From Gramella sp. Hel_I_59 (lineage in GTDB: Bacteria > Bacteroidota > Bacteroidia > Flavobacteriales > Flavobacteriaceae), in assembly GCF_006714895.1 (NCBI RefSeq), contig NZ_VFME01000001.1, positions 2,852,001-2,916,000 on the forward strand: a stretch of DNA of 64,000 bases, written 5' to 3'. The notes below the pieces were generated by a model. It was not told where the DNA came from. It saw only the letters and a list, made by a program, of their open reading frames with translations, and searched no databases. Position 1 is the stretch's first letter. Every line of letters begins with the position of its first letter. Both the position numbers and the translations under genes were made by a program. Positions 53,611 through 62,773 of this stretch are shown here, one piece after another.

Positions 53611-55596
53611 CTATTCAGATTTGTAACCCAGAAGTCTAAGTGCGTTCAAAACCACCACAAGCGTTGAGCCTTCATGAAAAACCACCGCCACTCCAATATT
53701 GGCCCAACCAAAGATTGTCGCCGGAAGTAGCAAAGCCACTACACCCAGACTGATCCATAAATTCTGTTTTACGATGTTATGCGCTTTACGGCTCAAACCT
53801 ATGGCGAATGGAAGAACTTCAAGTCTATCTGCCATAAGAGCAATATCTGCAGTCTCAAGTGCAACATCACTTCCAGCAGCGCCCATCGCAATTCCCACCG
53901 TACTATTTGCCATTGCTGGAGCATCATTTACCCCATCCCCTACCATGGCAACTTTGGCCTTCCCGCTGCTAAGTTTGCGAATCTTTTCAACTTTTTCTTC
54001 AGGCAATAAACTACCATAAGCCTTAGTGAGACCAATTTCTTTAGCGACCGCATCTGCTACAAATTGATTGTCACCGGTGAGCATCACCATTTGCTTTATA
54101 CCCAATTCCCTTAAACGCATTAAGGTAGGCTTCGCTGATTCCCTGGGCTCATCCATTAATCCAAGGATCCCACTAAAATGGCCTCCAGATTTCACCAACA
54201 TGGTAGTTTTCCCATCCTTTTCCAGGTCTCTGATCCTTTTAACCAGTTTCGAATCAAGTTGTTCTTCACCTTCAAACAGTTCCAGGTTCCCTATAGATAT
54301 TTGATTCCCATTAATGTGACCACTTATACCCTTCCCCTGAATTGCTTCGGAAGCAGATAACTGAGGTATTTGATATTCTACTGGCAGTTTCGCGCTTCCA
54401 TCACGAACTATAGCCTTGGCAAGCGGATGATTACTTGTATTTTCCAAAGCAATCACTTCTGAAAGTAATTCAGCTTCCGAAGAATTATTCAGCAAAATAA
54501 CATCTGTTAGTTTTGGCTTCCCTTCAGTAAGTGTACCGGTTTTATCGAAAGCTAAAGTTTTCAAGGTTCCAAGATCTTCCAGCGGTTTACCACCTTTGAA
54601 TAAGACTCCGCCTTTCGCTGCACGAGCGATTCCACTCAATACTGCGGAAGGTGTGGAGATCGCGAGTGCACAGGGACTTGCAGCTACCAGAGCAGCCATG
54701 GACCTGTAAAAACTAGCGGACCATGGTTCATCCAGGACCAGAAATGCAAGGTTTAGAATTAAAATAAGAATAAGCACTGCAGGCACGTAAAACTTTTCAA
54801 ATTTATCTGTTAGTAATTGGGTTGGAGACTTCTTATCCTGCGCCTGCTGCACCATTTCAATAAGCCGGCTAAGCGTGGAATCCTCAGCCTTCCTGACCAC
54901 CTTCACCTCTATCGTAGCATCTCCATTAATCGTTCCTGCAAAAGCACGGTGTTTATCGGGAATGGAGGTAATATTTTTATAATCTACACCTTCATTCTGT
55001 ATAGGTTCTTTGTCTACCGGAATGCTTTCTCCTGTAATTGGAGCTTGATTAATATTAGTTCTACCATGGACCAGAATGCTATCTGCCGGCACGGTTGAAT
55101 TAGGTCTTATACGTAAAATATCGCCCACCTCTAAATTCTCCAGGTCCACTTCCCTGAACACGCCATCGATCTTCTTAAATGCTACCCTGGGAGCTAGTTT
55201 TGTTAGAGCTTCAATAGATTTCTGAGCTTTATCCATAGCGAGATGTTCAAGGGCATGACCAAAACTGAACAAGAATAAAAGCAATCCACCTTCAGCCCAC
55301 TTATCTAGAAAAGCCGCACCGATAGCGGCCACCAGCATTAAAAAATCAATTTCAAATCTACCTTTAGAAATTTCTTCAAACGCTTCCTTAGCTGTGAAAA
55401 ATCCGCCGAAAAAATAAGAAAGCAAAAATGGAACTAACGCATAAATGAAATCAAAACCTGAAAATTCCTGCAGCAAATATCCGCTTATGAGAAAAAATCC
55501 GCTTAAAACAGCAAATATTAATTCTGTTCTTTCTCCAAAAATACCGTCATTATGCGGCGTGCAACAACCGTGATTATGTCCTGACATTTGTTTCAA
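53611..55596 (-). CDS. Heavy-metal P-type ATPase, P1B-4 type (SPC motif)
   Basis: 661 residues. No N-terminal metal-binding domain; instead a His/Cys-rich N-terminus (GHNHGCCTPHND). Membrane helices, actuator loop with ITGESIPVDKEP, the metal motif SPCAL (in place of CPC), phosphorylation site DKTGTLTEGKP, the HP motif in NHPLAKAI, and GDGVNDAPAM. An SPC motif with few helices after it marks the P1B-4 group (Co2+, Fe2+ or Zn2+/Cd2+ exporters). Start 55596 or the ATG at 55587. No metal regulator adjoins; the S24 gene downstream is not one. Confidence 0.88.
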   Translation of the reverse strand: MKQMSGHNHGCCTPHNDGIFGERTELIFAVLSGFFLISGYLLQEFSGFDFIYALVPFLLSYFFGGFFTAKEAFEEISKGRFEIDFLMLVAAIGAAFLDKWAEGGLLLFLFSFGHALEHLAMDKAQKSIEALTKLAPRVAFKKIDGVFREVDLENLEVGDILRIRPNSTVPADSILVHGRTNINQAPITGESIPVDKEPIQNEGVDYKNITSIPDKHRAFAGTINGDATIEVKVVRKAEDSTLSRLIEMVQQAQDKKSPTQLLTDKFEKFYVPAVLILILILNLAFLVLDEPWSASFYRSMAALVAASPCALAISTPSAVLSGIARAAKGGVLFKGGKPLEDLGTLKTLAFDKTGTLTEGKPKLTDVILLNNSSEAELLSEVIALENTSNHPLAKAIVRDGSAKLPVEYQIPQLSASEAIQGKGISGHINGNQISIGNLELFEGEEQLDSKLVKRIRDLEKDGKTTMLVKSGGHFSGILGLMDEPRESAKPTLMRLRELGIKQMVMLTGDNQFVADAVAKEIGLTKAYGSLLPEEKVEKIRKLSSGKAKVAMVGDGVNDAPAMANSTVGIAMGAAGSDVALETADIALMADRLEVLPFAIGLSRKAHNIVKQNLWISLGVVALLLPATIFGWANIGVAVVFHEGSTLVVVLNALRLLGYKSE

Positions 55597-55857
55597 TAAT
55601 ATTTAATCTAAAGGTACAATTAAATGGTTGGAAGTATAAAATGTGAGGAAGCCAAGGGAGTATAAGTTGTTAGAATGTAAAAAAATATCGGTAATAATTA
55701 GCCCCTTGTAAAGGCGACATTCTCATATCTAAGAATGATTTCTGATCCACACCAAAAAAGTACAAAAAGAGGTAGGTTGTACATTTGATATAATTGCGAG
55801 TATTTTGCTCTGCAAAAGGCTTGAGGGATCCGTGAATGTTATACTGATAACATTAGA
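55597..55857. other. Intergenic, no gene seen
   Basis: Contains a plus-strand -7-like TACATTTG (55780-55787) with no plus-strand gene downstream. It also holds a hairpin TTTTGC-TCT-GCAAAA and a perfect 8-bp hairpin AATGTTAT/ATAACATT (55835-55854) without a T-run. A small transcript is possible but not supported further. Confidence 0.35.
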
Positions 55858-56052
55858 TTATCTGCAACAACTGCAAGTATCGAGGTTCAAAACCTGATAT
55901 TTCATTAATGCTGCTTCTGAAGCCAGCCTACTATTATCAAATATTCCCAGGTAAACCCGTTCAAGAATTGAAGGGAGTTGTGTACAGCTATCCGCGTGGA
56001 TAGACATAACGCCATCTCTATTAGTTTGTTTACTGAGGTAGTAAAATTTCAT
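55858..56052 (-). CDS. Small conserved-type protein with C-terminal CxCC
   Basis: 64 residues. MKFYYLSKQTNRDGVMSIHADSCTQLPSILERVYLGIFDNS with later DTCSCCR at the very end. The layout (one Cys after a short lead, a LGxF strand, an Ala-rich helix with ALMKYQ, then a Cys cluster) resembles a widespread small Bacteroidota family that ends in a CxxC-like cluster. A metal site or disulfide is plausible. Function unknown. Confidence 0.6.
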   Translation of the reverse strand: MKFYYLSKQTNRDGVMSIHADSCTQLPSILERVYLGIFDNSRLASEAALMKYQVLNLDTCSCCR

Positions 56053-56131
56053 CCGGCAATTTATCCTACTAATGGAAGATCATTTAATAGAATTCGGTAA
56101 AATTTTAATGTTTTTAAACTACTGATTGATA

Positions 56132-56473
56132 TTACAAAGTTTGAAGTTCAATTATCCAGAATGCAATGATAAGTAGAAGACTAATAATCATTCCTGAAAA
56201 GATCATGAGAAGACCTCTATTTTCAACCTGAATGGTTTCCAGTTCCTGCTCAAATAATTCCTGCTGTTCCTTTTCCATTTTGAAATACCGCTGAAATCCC
56301 AACCTGTTGGCCAGTTTACCTTTATTGGTAAGATAAACCTGTCCGCGGTCATTAATATATATAAGTCGCTTATCTCTTAACGTATTAATAAAGTCTATTG
56401 ATGTGCTTTGTCTCAGGTCTGTCGCCATTGTTCCATCCTGCAGATTATTTAGAGTATTTGCGTATCGCTTCAT
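56132..56473 (-). CDS. Hypothetical protein with winged-helix-like region and C-terminal membrane helix
   Basis: 113 residues. The first 70 (LRQSTSIDFINTLRDKRLIYINDRGQVYLTNKGKLAN) read like the second half of a winged helix, with a wing between two strands. A short Glu-rich coiled helix (EKEQQELFEQELETIQ) and a hydrophobic segment (LLMIFSGMIISLLLIIAFWII) follow. It may be a tail-anchored membrane protein. No family recognised. Confidence 0.6.
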   Translation of the reverse strand: MKRYANTLNNLQDGTMATDLRQSTSIDFINTLRDKRLIYINDRGQVYLTNKGKLANRLGFQRYFKMEKEQQELFEQELETIQVENRGLLMIFSGMIISLLLIIAFWIIELQTL

Positions 56474-56876
56474 ATTAACAAGTCTTTAACTTTCGAGTAA
56501 TACTAATTAAAAGAAGTTCAACATATTTTCCTAATGAAATCTTAATTTTAACTTCTGTGAAATACCACTAAAAAAGGATGAAGGGTTGATATCAGCAAAT
56601 AGGGCCATTGGATAATAACCACTAAAATCTGATCATCATGAGACTCTGATAAAGATGCTGAAATAGTTCGATTAAACGGAATCAAGTTATCTTATACATG
56701 GAAATTTGGAGTTTAATGTTCAAAATCAGAAATGTAAAACAGTAAAATAGAGGATTTGATTCCAAGTTTTATTGCAAGCATTCTCTTTACAAGCACACAA
56801 TATCTGAGTATACAGTTAAAAACAAAAAAAACCTGCCAGAACCGGCAGGTTTTTCTATTCAGAAATGATAGCTAAA
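56474..56876. other. Intergenic stretch ending in a terminator
   Basis: About 400 bases with stop codons in all frames and no convincing gene. AACCTGCC and GGCAGGTT (56830-56851, 6-nt loop), followed on the minus strand by a run of T, is the terminator of the M16 peptidase gene. Confidence 0.7.
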
Positions 56877-59774
56877 TTATTTTACGTCTTCCATTTTAAT
56901 TTCTTCACCTTCTTTATTCAGAAGTTTTACTTCATCAAAACCCATATCTTTAAATTGTTCAAACTGAGTCTTTGCATCTCCAACAACCAGATAGGCCATT
57001 TTTGATTCATCCAGATACTTATTCGCCAATTCCTGATGTTGCTCTAAAGTCATGTTATTAATAACATTTTCTTCTTTCTCGATATAATTTGAATCAAGAT
57101 CATAAGCACTCATTTCCTGTAGCATCCCTAAAAGCGATCCCTGAGTTTCAAATCGGCGTGCGTTTGACTTGATCAGTGCGTTTTTAGTGAATTGAAGGTC
57201 TTCCTGAGAAATCCCATCCTTATATTTAGAAATTTCATCCTTAAAGATCTTTACCGATTCTCCTGTAGTATTTGTTCTAACAGAAGACGACGCCGTAAAA
57301 GTCCCGGGAATTTTTGAACCGCTAAATCCTGAACGTGCTCCATAAGTGTATCCTTTTTCTTCTCTAAGAATAAGGTTTACATTTCCGGAAAAAGATCCCC
57401 CTAATTTATAGTTCATCACTTCCAAAGGATAGTAATCCTCATTAGTTCTTGGAATCGCAATGTATCCAATATTAATGATAGATTGCTTTGCGTCTGGAAC
57501 ATCTACAAAATACAGGGATGCCTTTTCGCGATTATTCTGGATTTGAAAATCAGGAATATTGACTTCTTTCGCTTTCCAGTTATTCTTAAGACCTTCAGCT
57601 GCCGCCAAAGCTTCCGCTTTATTTACATCACCAACTACATGTAATCTTGCCACAGAAGGTGAGAAGTTTTCAGAATAGAATTGTTTCAGGTCTTCCATAC
57701 TAACCGCTTCCACATCTTCTTTTGTACCTGAAGTAGTATAAGCGAATGGATGATCCTCACCGTAAAGAATTTTATTATATACCCTGCTTGCAATCCTGTT
57801 AGGGTTTGCTTCATTTCTTTCTATTCCGTTGATAGTGCTGGTTTTAATTCTTGCTAATTCTTCTTCATCCCATCTTGGTTCCAATAGAATTTCTTCCACC
57901 AGATCCATAGTTTTTGAAAAATTTCTTTTCAGAGAGTTTCCACGAACAACGATAGATTCATTGCTGGTATACATATAAATGCTTGCACCGAGTAGCGCAA
58001 TAGCGTCTTCCAGTTCCTGCGGAGTTTTGTTAGCTGTTCCTTCCATCATAATATCGCTCATTAAATTAGCAACACCATTGTTTTCAAGATCATCCAGTAA
58101 ATGTCCGCCTTCTATAACCAAACTAAAAGTTACTAGGGGCAATTCATTCTGTTCAATTCCGTAAACTTCTAAACCATTTGCCAGTTCCGTATTCCACGCT
58201 TCAGGAACACTGAGACTTGGAGATTCGCCCATTTCAGGTTGCACAGATCTATCAAAATTTGAAGGAGTTTTTTCAACTTTTTCAGAAGGAGCTTCTGATA
58301 CTTCAGTTTCTTTATTTTCAGTAATTTCTTCTTCTACAACTTGAGCTTTTTCAGAATTTTCAGTAATCAAATCAGTTTTACCCTTCGGCACAAAACTGGT
58401 CATTACATAAGGTTTGTCCTTGATATATTCATTATAGACACGCATCACATCCTCCTTGGTCACATTTTTAATGTTTTCCAAGTCTTGCTTATAGAAATTA
58501 GGATCACCAGCAAGAACATCATAGCGCGCTAACTGGAAGGATTTTCCAAGAACACTGCTAATACCATTATAGAAATCTGTTTCCAATCCAGCTTTGATCT
58601 TTTCAATATCAAAATCTGTAACTCCCTCTTGTTCGAAAAGTTCAAAAGCCTCTTCAATTCCAATTTCAATACTATCAAGATCTACTCCTGAATTTGCCGT
58701 CACGTTGATAGTGAACTGACCCGCTAATTGACTCGGACTATTATACGCATTAGCGCGAGATGTAAGTTCTTTCTGCTTTACAAGAACTTCGTATAATGGC
58801 GCATCTTTTCCGTTGGATAAAATCTGTCCAAGGTAATTTAGCGCATAAGAATCTTCGCTATACTGTTCAACAACAGGCCAAACCATATTTAATTGCGGCG
58901 CCGTGGCAAAATTGTCTTCGTGATATAAACGTTTAGTTTCATCCAGAGTTACCAATTGCGTTTCTAATGGCTCTACTTCCTGACCTTTTTTAATCTCACC
59001 AAAATATTTTTCAATAAGATTTTTAGCCTCATCTTCCTGAAAATCTCCAGCTAGTACAAGGGTAGCATTATTAGGGCCATAAAATTTATCGTAAAACTCC
59101 TTTACATCTTCAACAGTGGCATTCTGAAGATCTTCCAGTTCTCCAATTACCTGCCAGCTGTATGGGTGACCATCAGGGTACATATTTTTGTCTATTACCC
59201 AACCGGTATGCCCATAAGGATTATTATCAACACGCTGTCTTTTTTCATTCTGAACCACTTCCTGCTGATTGGCAAAAGCAGCTTCGGTCACTGTATTGAT
59301 CAAAAAGCCCATTCTATCGGACTCTAACCAAAGTACCGTTTCCAGAGCATTTTTAGGCACCACTTCATAGTAAATGGTCCCATCCTGCCAGGTTCCCCCG
59401 TTTAAAGTACCACCAACATCCTGAATTGTTTTGAAAAACTGATCCTGCGGAACATTTTCAGATTCCTGGAACAGCATATGCTCAAACAAGTGTGCAAAGC
59501 CTGTTCTACCTTTTTTCTCACGGTTAGAGCCAACACCATATTGAATCGCTACGGAAACAATAGGATCTGACTTATCCTCGTGTAGAATAACATTCAAGCC
59601 GTTTTCCAGCTCATACTTTTTGAATTCAAGACTCAGGTCTGCACTTGCTTCGGCTTGAACCGTGTCTTGTTCCACCATGGCCTGATCTGGTCCTGTGGAA
59701 GTATTCTGCGGAGTATCCTTAACCTTACAGGATACTGCAGCCAAAAATGTAAATGAAAGCGCTAAAGCTTTCAT
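56877..59774 (-). CDS. Two-domain M16 (insulinase-like) metallopeptidase lipoprotein
   Basis: 965 residues from the ATG at 59774 (MKALALSFTFLAAVSC, lipobox Cys 16). The N-terminal M16 unit is active: HLFEHMLFQE (HxxEH zinc site near residue 100) with QNEKRQRVDNNPYG about 75 residues later. An acidic linker rich in Glu, Lys and Pro (about 485-520) separates a second M16 unit beginning VTFSLVIEGGHLLDD, in which HxxEH is replaced (LMSDIMMEGT), so that half is inactive and structural, as in pitrilysin-type clamshells. Probably periplasmic or surface peptide degradation. Confidence 0.9.
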   Translation of the reverse strand: MKALALSFTFLAAVSCKVKDTPQNTSTGPDQAMVEQDTVQAEASADLSLEFKKYELENGLNVILHEDKSDPIVSVAIQYGVGSNREKKGRTGFAHLFEHMLFQESENVPQDQFFKTIQDVGGTLNGGTWQDGTIYYEVVPKNALETVLWLESDRMGFLINTVTEAAFANQQEVVQNEKRQRVDNNPYGHTGWVIDKNMYPDGHPYSWQVIGELEDLQNATVEDVKEFYDKFYGPNNATLVLAGDFQEDEAKNLIEKYFGEIKKGQEVEPLETQLVTLDETKRLYHEDNFATAPQLNMVWPVVEQYSEDSYALNYLGQILSNGKDAPLYEVLVKQKELTSRANAYNSPSQLAGQFTINVTANSGVDLDSIEIGIEEAFELFEQEGVTDFDIEKIKAGLETDFYNGISSVLGKSFQLARYDVLAGDPNFYKQDLENIKNVTKEDVMRVYNEYIKDKPYVMTSFVPKGKTDLITENSEKAQVVEEEITENKETEVSEAPSEKVEKTPSNFDRSVQPEMGESPSLSVPEAWNTELANGLEVYGIEQNELPLVTFSLVIEGGHLLDDLENNGVANLMSDIMMEGTANKTPQELEDAIALLGASIYMYTSNESIVVRGNSLKRNFSKTMDLVEEILLEPRWDEEELARIKTSTINGIERNEANPNRIASRVYNKILYGEDHPFAYTTSGTKEDVEAVSMEDLKQFYSENFSPSVARLHVVGDVNKAEALAAAEGLKNNWKAKEVNIPDFQIQNNREKASLYFVDVPDAKQSIINIGYIAIPRTNEDYYPLEVMNYKLGGSFSGNVNLILREEKGYTYGARSGFSGSKIPGTFTASSSVRTNTTGESVKIFKDEISKYKDGISQEDLQFTKNALIKSNARRFETQGSLLGMLQEMSAYDLDSNYIEKEENVINNMTLEQHQELANKYLDESKMAYLVVGDAKTQFEQFKDMGFDEVKLLNKEGEEIKMEDVK

Positions 59775-59795
59775 ATTAAATCTGACATTTGTCAT

Positions 59796-60230
59796 ATAAT
59801 TAATGTTTTTGTTAAGATTTCTGAATTTAATAAAATTAAGGCTTGTACTTTACTTGTTTATAGATAATTTGGAGTAATTCTTTAAAATAATTCAAAATGG
59901 TAATAATCAATCTAGATTCAATTCCAGAATCTATTTGTTTCATGATCTGAAATAGTTGTTGCCTATTCTAAAGAAGACCTCTGGTAATGTCTTCTAGTTC
60001 CATTCAACCAATCCATTTGACATTCCGTATCTTAAAGAGAATGATAATCCAAGGCTCCGACAAGAGTTATAATTTTCAGCATTTGATAAGCTTATTTCAG
60101 AAAATAGTAAGGCTACTTAAGCTGCTGAAATTCAAACTTGTTGATCTAAGCCATTGTCATTTTTAACGAAATCTTCTGAGAATCTAGAGGTCTAAGCGAT
60201 ATCTTAAATGTATAATTCATAATATTTGAA
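59796..60230. other. Divergent intergenic region, no gene seen
   Basis: 435 A+T-rich bases with frequent stops in every frame. No leader, terminator or repeat stood out; promoters for the M16 and channel genes must lie here but no clean -33/-7 pair was found. Confidence 0.5.
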
Positions 60231-61331
60231 ATGACACGCTTTAATTTTTCATCACTTATAGGGGTCGTACTCCTAATACTTCCAGGTTTTATCTTAGCCA
60301 GTAATATTCCGCAGGATTCTACCAATAAGAAAATAGAGCAACTTCAGGTAGGCGTATTTGAACAAGCACCTTACATGTTCAAGGATAATAAGGGAAATTG
60401 GGACGGTATTAGCATCCGACTTTGGAGAAATGTTGCCGATGATCTAAATTATAATTTCGGATTTCAGGAAATAGATCCGGAAACAGCGAATAGGAGTCTA
60501 AAAGATAAACAGGTCGATATTTTACTTTTAAGTGAACTAACTGCAAAAGAGGACAGCCTGGTAGACTTTAGTCATATCTATTACACTGCAAACATGGGAG
60601 CAGCGACCTCCCCAGCCATGGATCTTGGAGCCATTATCAAAAGTTTTTTCAGCGAAAGATTCTGGATTATAGTTTTAGTACTTTCTATATTATTGCTAAC
60701 TGTAGGAACCATCATGTATTTTGTAGAGCGCAGAAGCAACGATGAAAATTTTGGAGGCGAACGTTCAATCATAAAAGGTATAGGTTCAGGTTTTTGGTGG
60801 GCAGGCGTTACTATGACAACGATTGGATATGGTGATAAGGCTCCGGTAACTTTTTGGGGCAGAGTCATTGCACTTTTCTGGATGCTTATCGCCATGGCGG
60901 TCACGGCGGTTCTAACTGCATCTTTAGTAAGCTCGATTATGGGCAGTTCTTCCAGTAAAAAGATTGCAATCCCTACCGACCTTAAAGATATGAAGGTACT
61001 TGCGTTGCAGGATTCAAAAGCTTCCACATATTTAGAAGAAGAAAGAGTAAGTTTTCAAAAGGTTTCTGACCTCAAAGAGGGTCTACAGCTCGTAAACTCT
61101 AGAAAAGCTGATGTCATTCTACATAACATCCCGCAGCTTAATTATTATATAAACAGCGATGCAGCTCTCAATCTTCGTGTTCAACCTATCTTACTTAATC
61201 CCCGATTATATGCCATGGCAATTCGTAACAAAAGTAATTTACGCAAAGATCTAAATCGTTCTATTTTGAAAGTAATACAGACTTCCCAATGGCAACGGGA
61301 GCTAGACAGATTTATTCCGGATAAGAGATAG
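60231..61331 (+). CDS. GluR0-like ion channel with periplasmic ligand-binding domain
   Basis: 366 residues. Signal peptide (about 1-24), first lobe of a solute-binding domain (about 36-125), membrane helix 144-164, pore loop with TTIGYGD (196-202), a second helix (208-235) and the second lobe of the binding domain (about 245-350). This topology is that of the prokaryotic glutamate-receptor channel GluR0, with a K+-type filter. The Arg that binds the amino-acid carboxylate before VDFS in glutamate receptors appears replaced (TAKEDSLVDFS), so the ligand may differ. Single-gene unit. Confidence 0.85.
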   Translation: MTRFNFSSLIGVVLLILPGFILASNIPQDSTNKKIEQLQVGVFEQAPYMFKDNKGNWDGISIRLWRNVADDLNYNFGFQEIDPETANRSLKDKQVDILLLSELTAKEDSLVDFSHIYYTANMGAATSPAMDLGAIIKSFFSERFWIIVLVLSILLLTVGTIMYFVERRSNDENFGGERSIIKGIGSGFWWAGVTMTTIGYGDKAPVTFWGRVIALFWMLIAMAVTAVLTASLVSSIMGSSSSKKIAIPTDLKDMKVLALQDSKASTYLEEERVSFQKVSDLKEGLQLVNSRKADVILHNIPQLNYYINSDAALNLRVQPILLNPRLYAMAIRNKSNLRKDLNRSILKVIQTSQWQRELDRFIPDKR

Positions 61332-61526
61332 TTATAAAATGAAAGTCTCTTATTCTGTAAATAAATTATACAAAACATTAAAACACGAGTTCCTTTTTAA
61401 ATTAATTATAGAATCATTTCGAGTTTGTCATCAGTCACCTTACCTTATTGTTAGATAATTAAAAGTCCATTAAATTCTGTTTCGGATTCAGTTAAAAATG
61501 GAACTCCGTACGTAACAAATGGGTAC
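61332..61526. other. Intergenic, no gene seen
   Basis: A+T-rich sequence between the channel gene and the tRNA fragment; nothing recognisable. Confidence 0.5.
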
Positions 61527-61563
61527 AAAAAAACCCTCTAAATCAAAAAGATTAAGAGGGTTT
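61527..61563 (-). terminator. Terminator of the truncated tRNA gene
   Basis: AAACCCTCT and AGAGGGTTT (9 bp, with GATT/AATC closing the loop) followed by seven T on the minus strand, directly after the tRNA CCA end. It is the original chromosomal terminator and marks the junction side. Confidence 0.8.
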
Positions 61564-61564
61564 T

Positions 61565-61620
61565 TGGTACTCGGGACGGGACTTGAACCCGTACGACCTA
61601 ATGGTCATTGGATTTTAAGT
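61565..61620 (-). pseudogene. 3' fragment of tRNA-Leu(UAA), probable att site of an integrated element
   Basis: On the minus strand the 3' part of a class II tRNA is readable: anticodon loop and 3' stem (ACTTAAAATCC), long variable arm GACC-ATTA-GGTC, T arm ACGGG-TTCAAGT-CCCGT, acceptor strand CCCGAGT, discriminator A and encoded CCA. Upstream there is no D arm (no GGTAGAC-like box), no 5' anticodon strand and no matching ACTCGGG acceptor strand. The gene is therefore cut at the anticodon loop. Loss of a 5' part with the 3' part and terminator kept is what a tRNA-targeting integrase leaves at one end. Confidence 0.85.
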
Positions 61621-61721
61621 ACTGTACTCCCTATTATTTATGTAAAAGCGTCTTGATAATTAGTTAGTTAAGTTTTTTAATTTTCTGTTTTACAAATTTT
61701 ATAGGTACGATTCTAGAACAG

Positions 61722-62384
61722 CTATGATTTACTGTTTTTCAAGTGTTCATCCTCGGATACATATTCCTCTTTCTGATAAAAATTCTTAAACGAATAATGA
61801 AAAGTGAATACAGCTTCGCAAAAATCCTCCGCAGTTTTTAAGTCAAAATTTATATTGTGATTGAGACCATCCTTTGTTTGTAATCTTATTTTGTCAATAT
61901 CATGTTCAACAAACCTTTTCAAAGTCTCTTCGTTAATTTCGGAATAACTCTCTACCATTACTCCTCCGTCATCTTTGTCAAATTTGTATCCATTCTTATC
62001 TAATTGAAAATCTAAAACTTCCGAATCATCAAACAAGACTTTCACGGTATCTCCCTTTGATAACTTTATCTGTTTTTGATAAGTGGAAATTACCAGTAGT
62101 ATTTTATCAGCTTCAGCTCGAAATCCAATTAGAAAGGAGTCCGACTTATCTGTGAACATCATAAACTTATCCAGACCGTAATATGCGAATGTCGAAAATC
62201 GAAGAATTTTAGTTTTTTCGAACTTATCCTCCACCAGTTCTAAACGACTTCCGCTAGGAAATTCAAATTTAACACCGTCATCAATAAAGGATTGATTTAT
62301 ATTATTTTCTGGTTCAGTTGATGATGGTTTTTCGACTGCCTTCTCCTTACTCGAATTCTTTTTTAGAAAATCAAATAATCCCAT
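61722..62384 (-). CDS. Hypothetical protein of the element
   Basis: 220 residues. Starts MGLFDFLKKNSSKEKAVEKP, an amphipathic helix plus a charged linker of the form seen in small cytosolic or membrane-associated proteins of unknown role. The remainder is predicted alternating strands (VKFEFPSGSRLELVED, ILLVISTYQKQIKLSKGDTVKVLFDD) and a C-terminal helix. No enzyme motif is seen. As the last gene before the attachment site, it is a typical cargo position. Confidence 0.6.
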   Translation of the reverse strand: MGLFDFLKKNSSKEKAVEKPSSTEPENNINQSFIDDGVKFEFPSGSRLELVEDKFEKTKILRFSTFAYYGLDKFMMFTDKSDSFLIGFRAEADKILLVISTYQKQIKLSKGDTVKVLFDDSEVLDFQLDKNGYKFDKDDGGVMVESYSEINEETLKRFVEHDIDKIRLQTKDGLNHNINFDLKTAEDFCEAVFTFHYSFKNFYQKEEYVSEDEHLKNSKS

Positions 62385-62453
62385 ACGGTTAGTATTAAAA
62401 ATTTATTTTCGGCGACCCTACTCAGCATCCTTATATTAACCTAACTATTACTT

Positions 62454-62582
62454 ATGTTCGATTATCTGGAAAAGCTGTCCAAGTTGGAACGGCTTGAGTA
62501 TTATGTCAATTATTTAAAAAATCGTGATCATTATTCTCCTGGAGATCAGGAAAAATTAGATCGTTATTTTGAGGACAGTTAG
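62454..62582 (+). CDS. 42-residue hypothetical protein
   Basis: ATG at 62454 to TAG at 62580. Composition YLEKLSKLERLEYYVNYLKNRDHYSPGDQEKLDRYFED is helical and charged, and looks coding. A hairpin AGGACAG/CTGTCCT (62571-62588) with a T-run overlaps the stop, acting as its terminator. Small proteins of this type are common between phage or ICE modules. Function unknown. Confidence 0.5.
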   Translation: MFDYLEKLSKLERLEYYVNYLKNRDHYSPGDQEKLDRYFEDS

Positions 62583-62596
62583 CTGTCCTTTTTTAT
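62571..62596 (+). terminator. Terminator overlapping the small gene end
   Basis: AGGACAG, loop TTAG, CTGTCCT, then six T and more T after. The stop codon lies in the loop. Confidence 0.7.
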
Positions 62597-62634
62597 TTTG
62601 CCCTGATCTCCTTAATTAGCTAAAAATTAGAATA

Positions 62635-62772
62635 ATGAATGATGCTAAAATCGCTATCAAATTAACTCAGTTAGCAACCGAGCTTGCAATCTCCACTAAA
62701 CGTAGCTTAGAAAAATGTACAAGAGAAATTGAAGAATCATACCATCTATTTTTATCGTCTGAAAAAAAATAG
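62635..62772 (+). CDS. 45-residue hypothetical protein
   Basis: ATG at 62635 (MNDAKIAIKLTQLATELAIS) to TAG at 62770. Predicted fully helical with a single Cys. It is convergent with the 62774 gene, the two stops being 1 nt apart. It may not be translated; coding potential is judged only from codon pattern. Confidence 0.4.
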   Translation: MNDAKIAIKLTQLATELAISTKRSLEKCTREIEESYHLFLSSEKK

Positions 62773-62773
62773 C

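Noticed and set aside
61565..61720. A complete tRNA-Leu
   Set aside because: No D arm, no 5' anticodon strand and no 5' acceptor strand matching CCCGAGT can be found upstream; only the 3' part is present.
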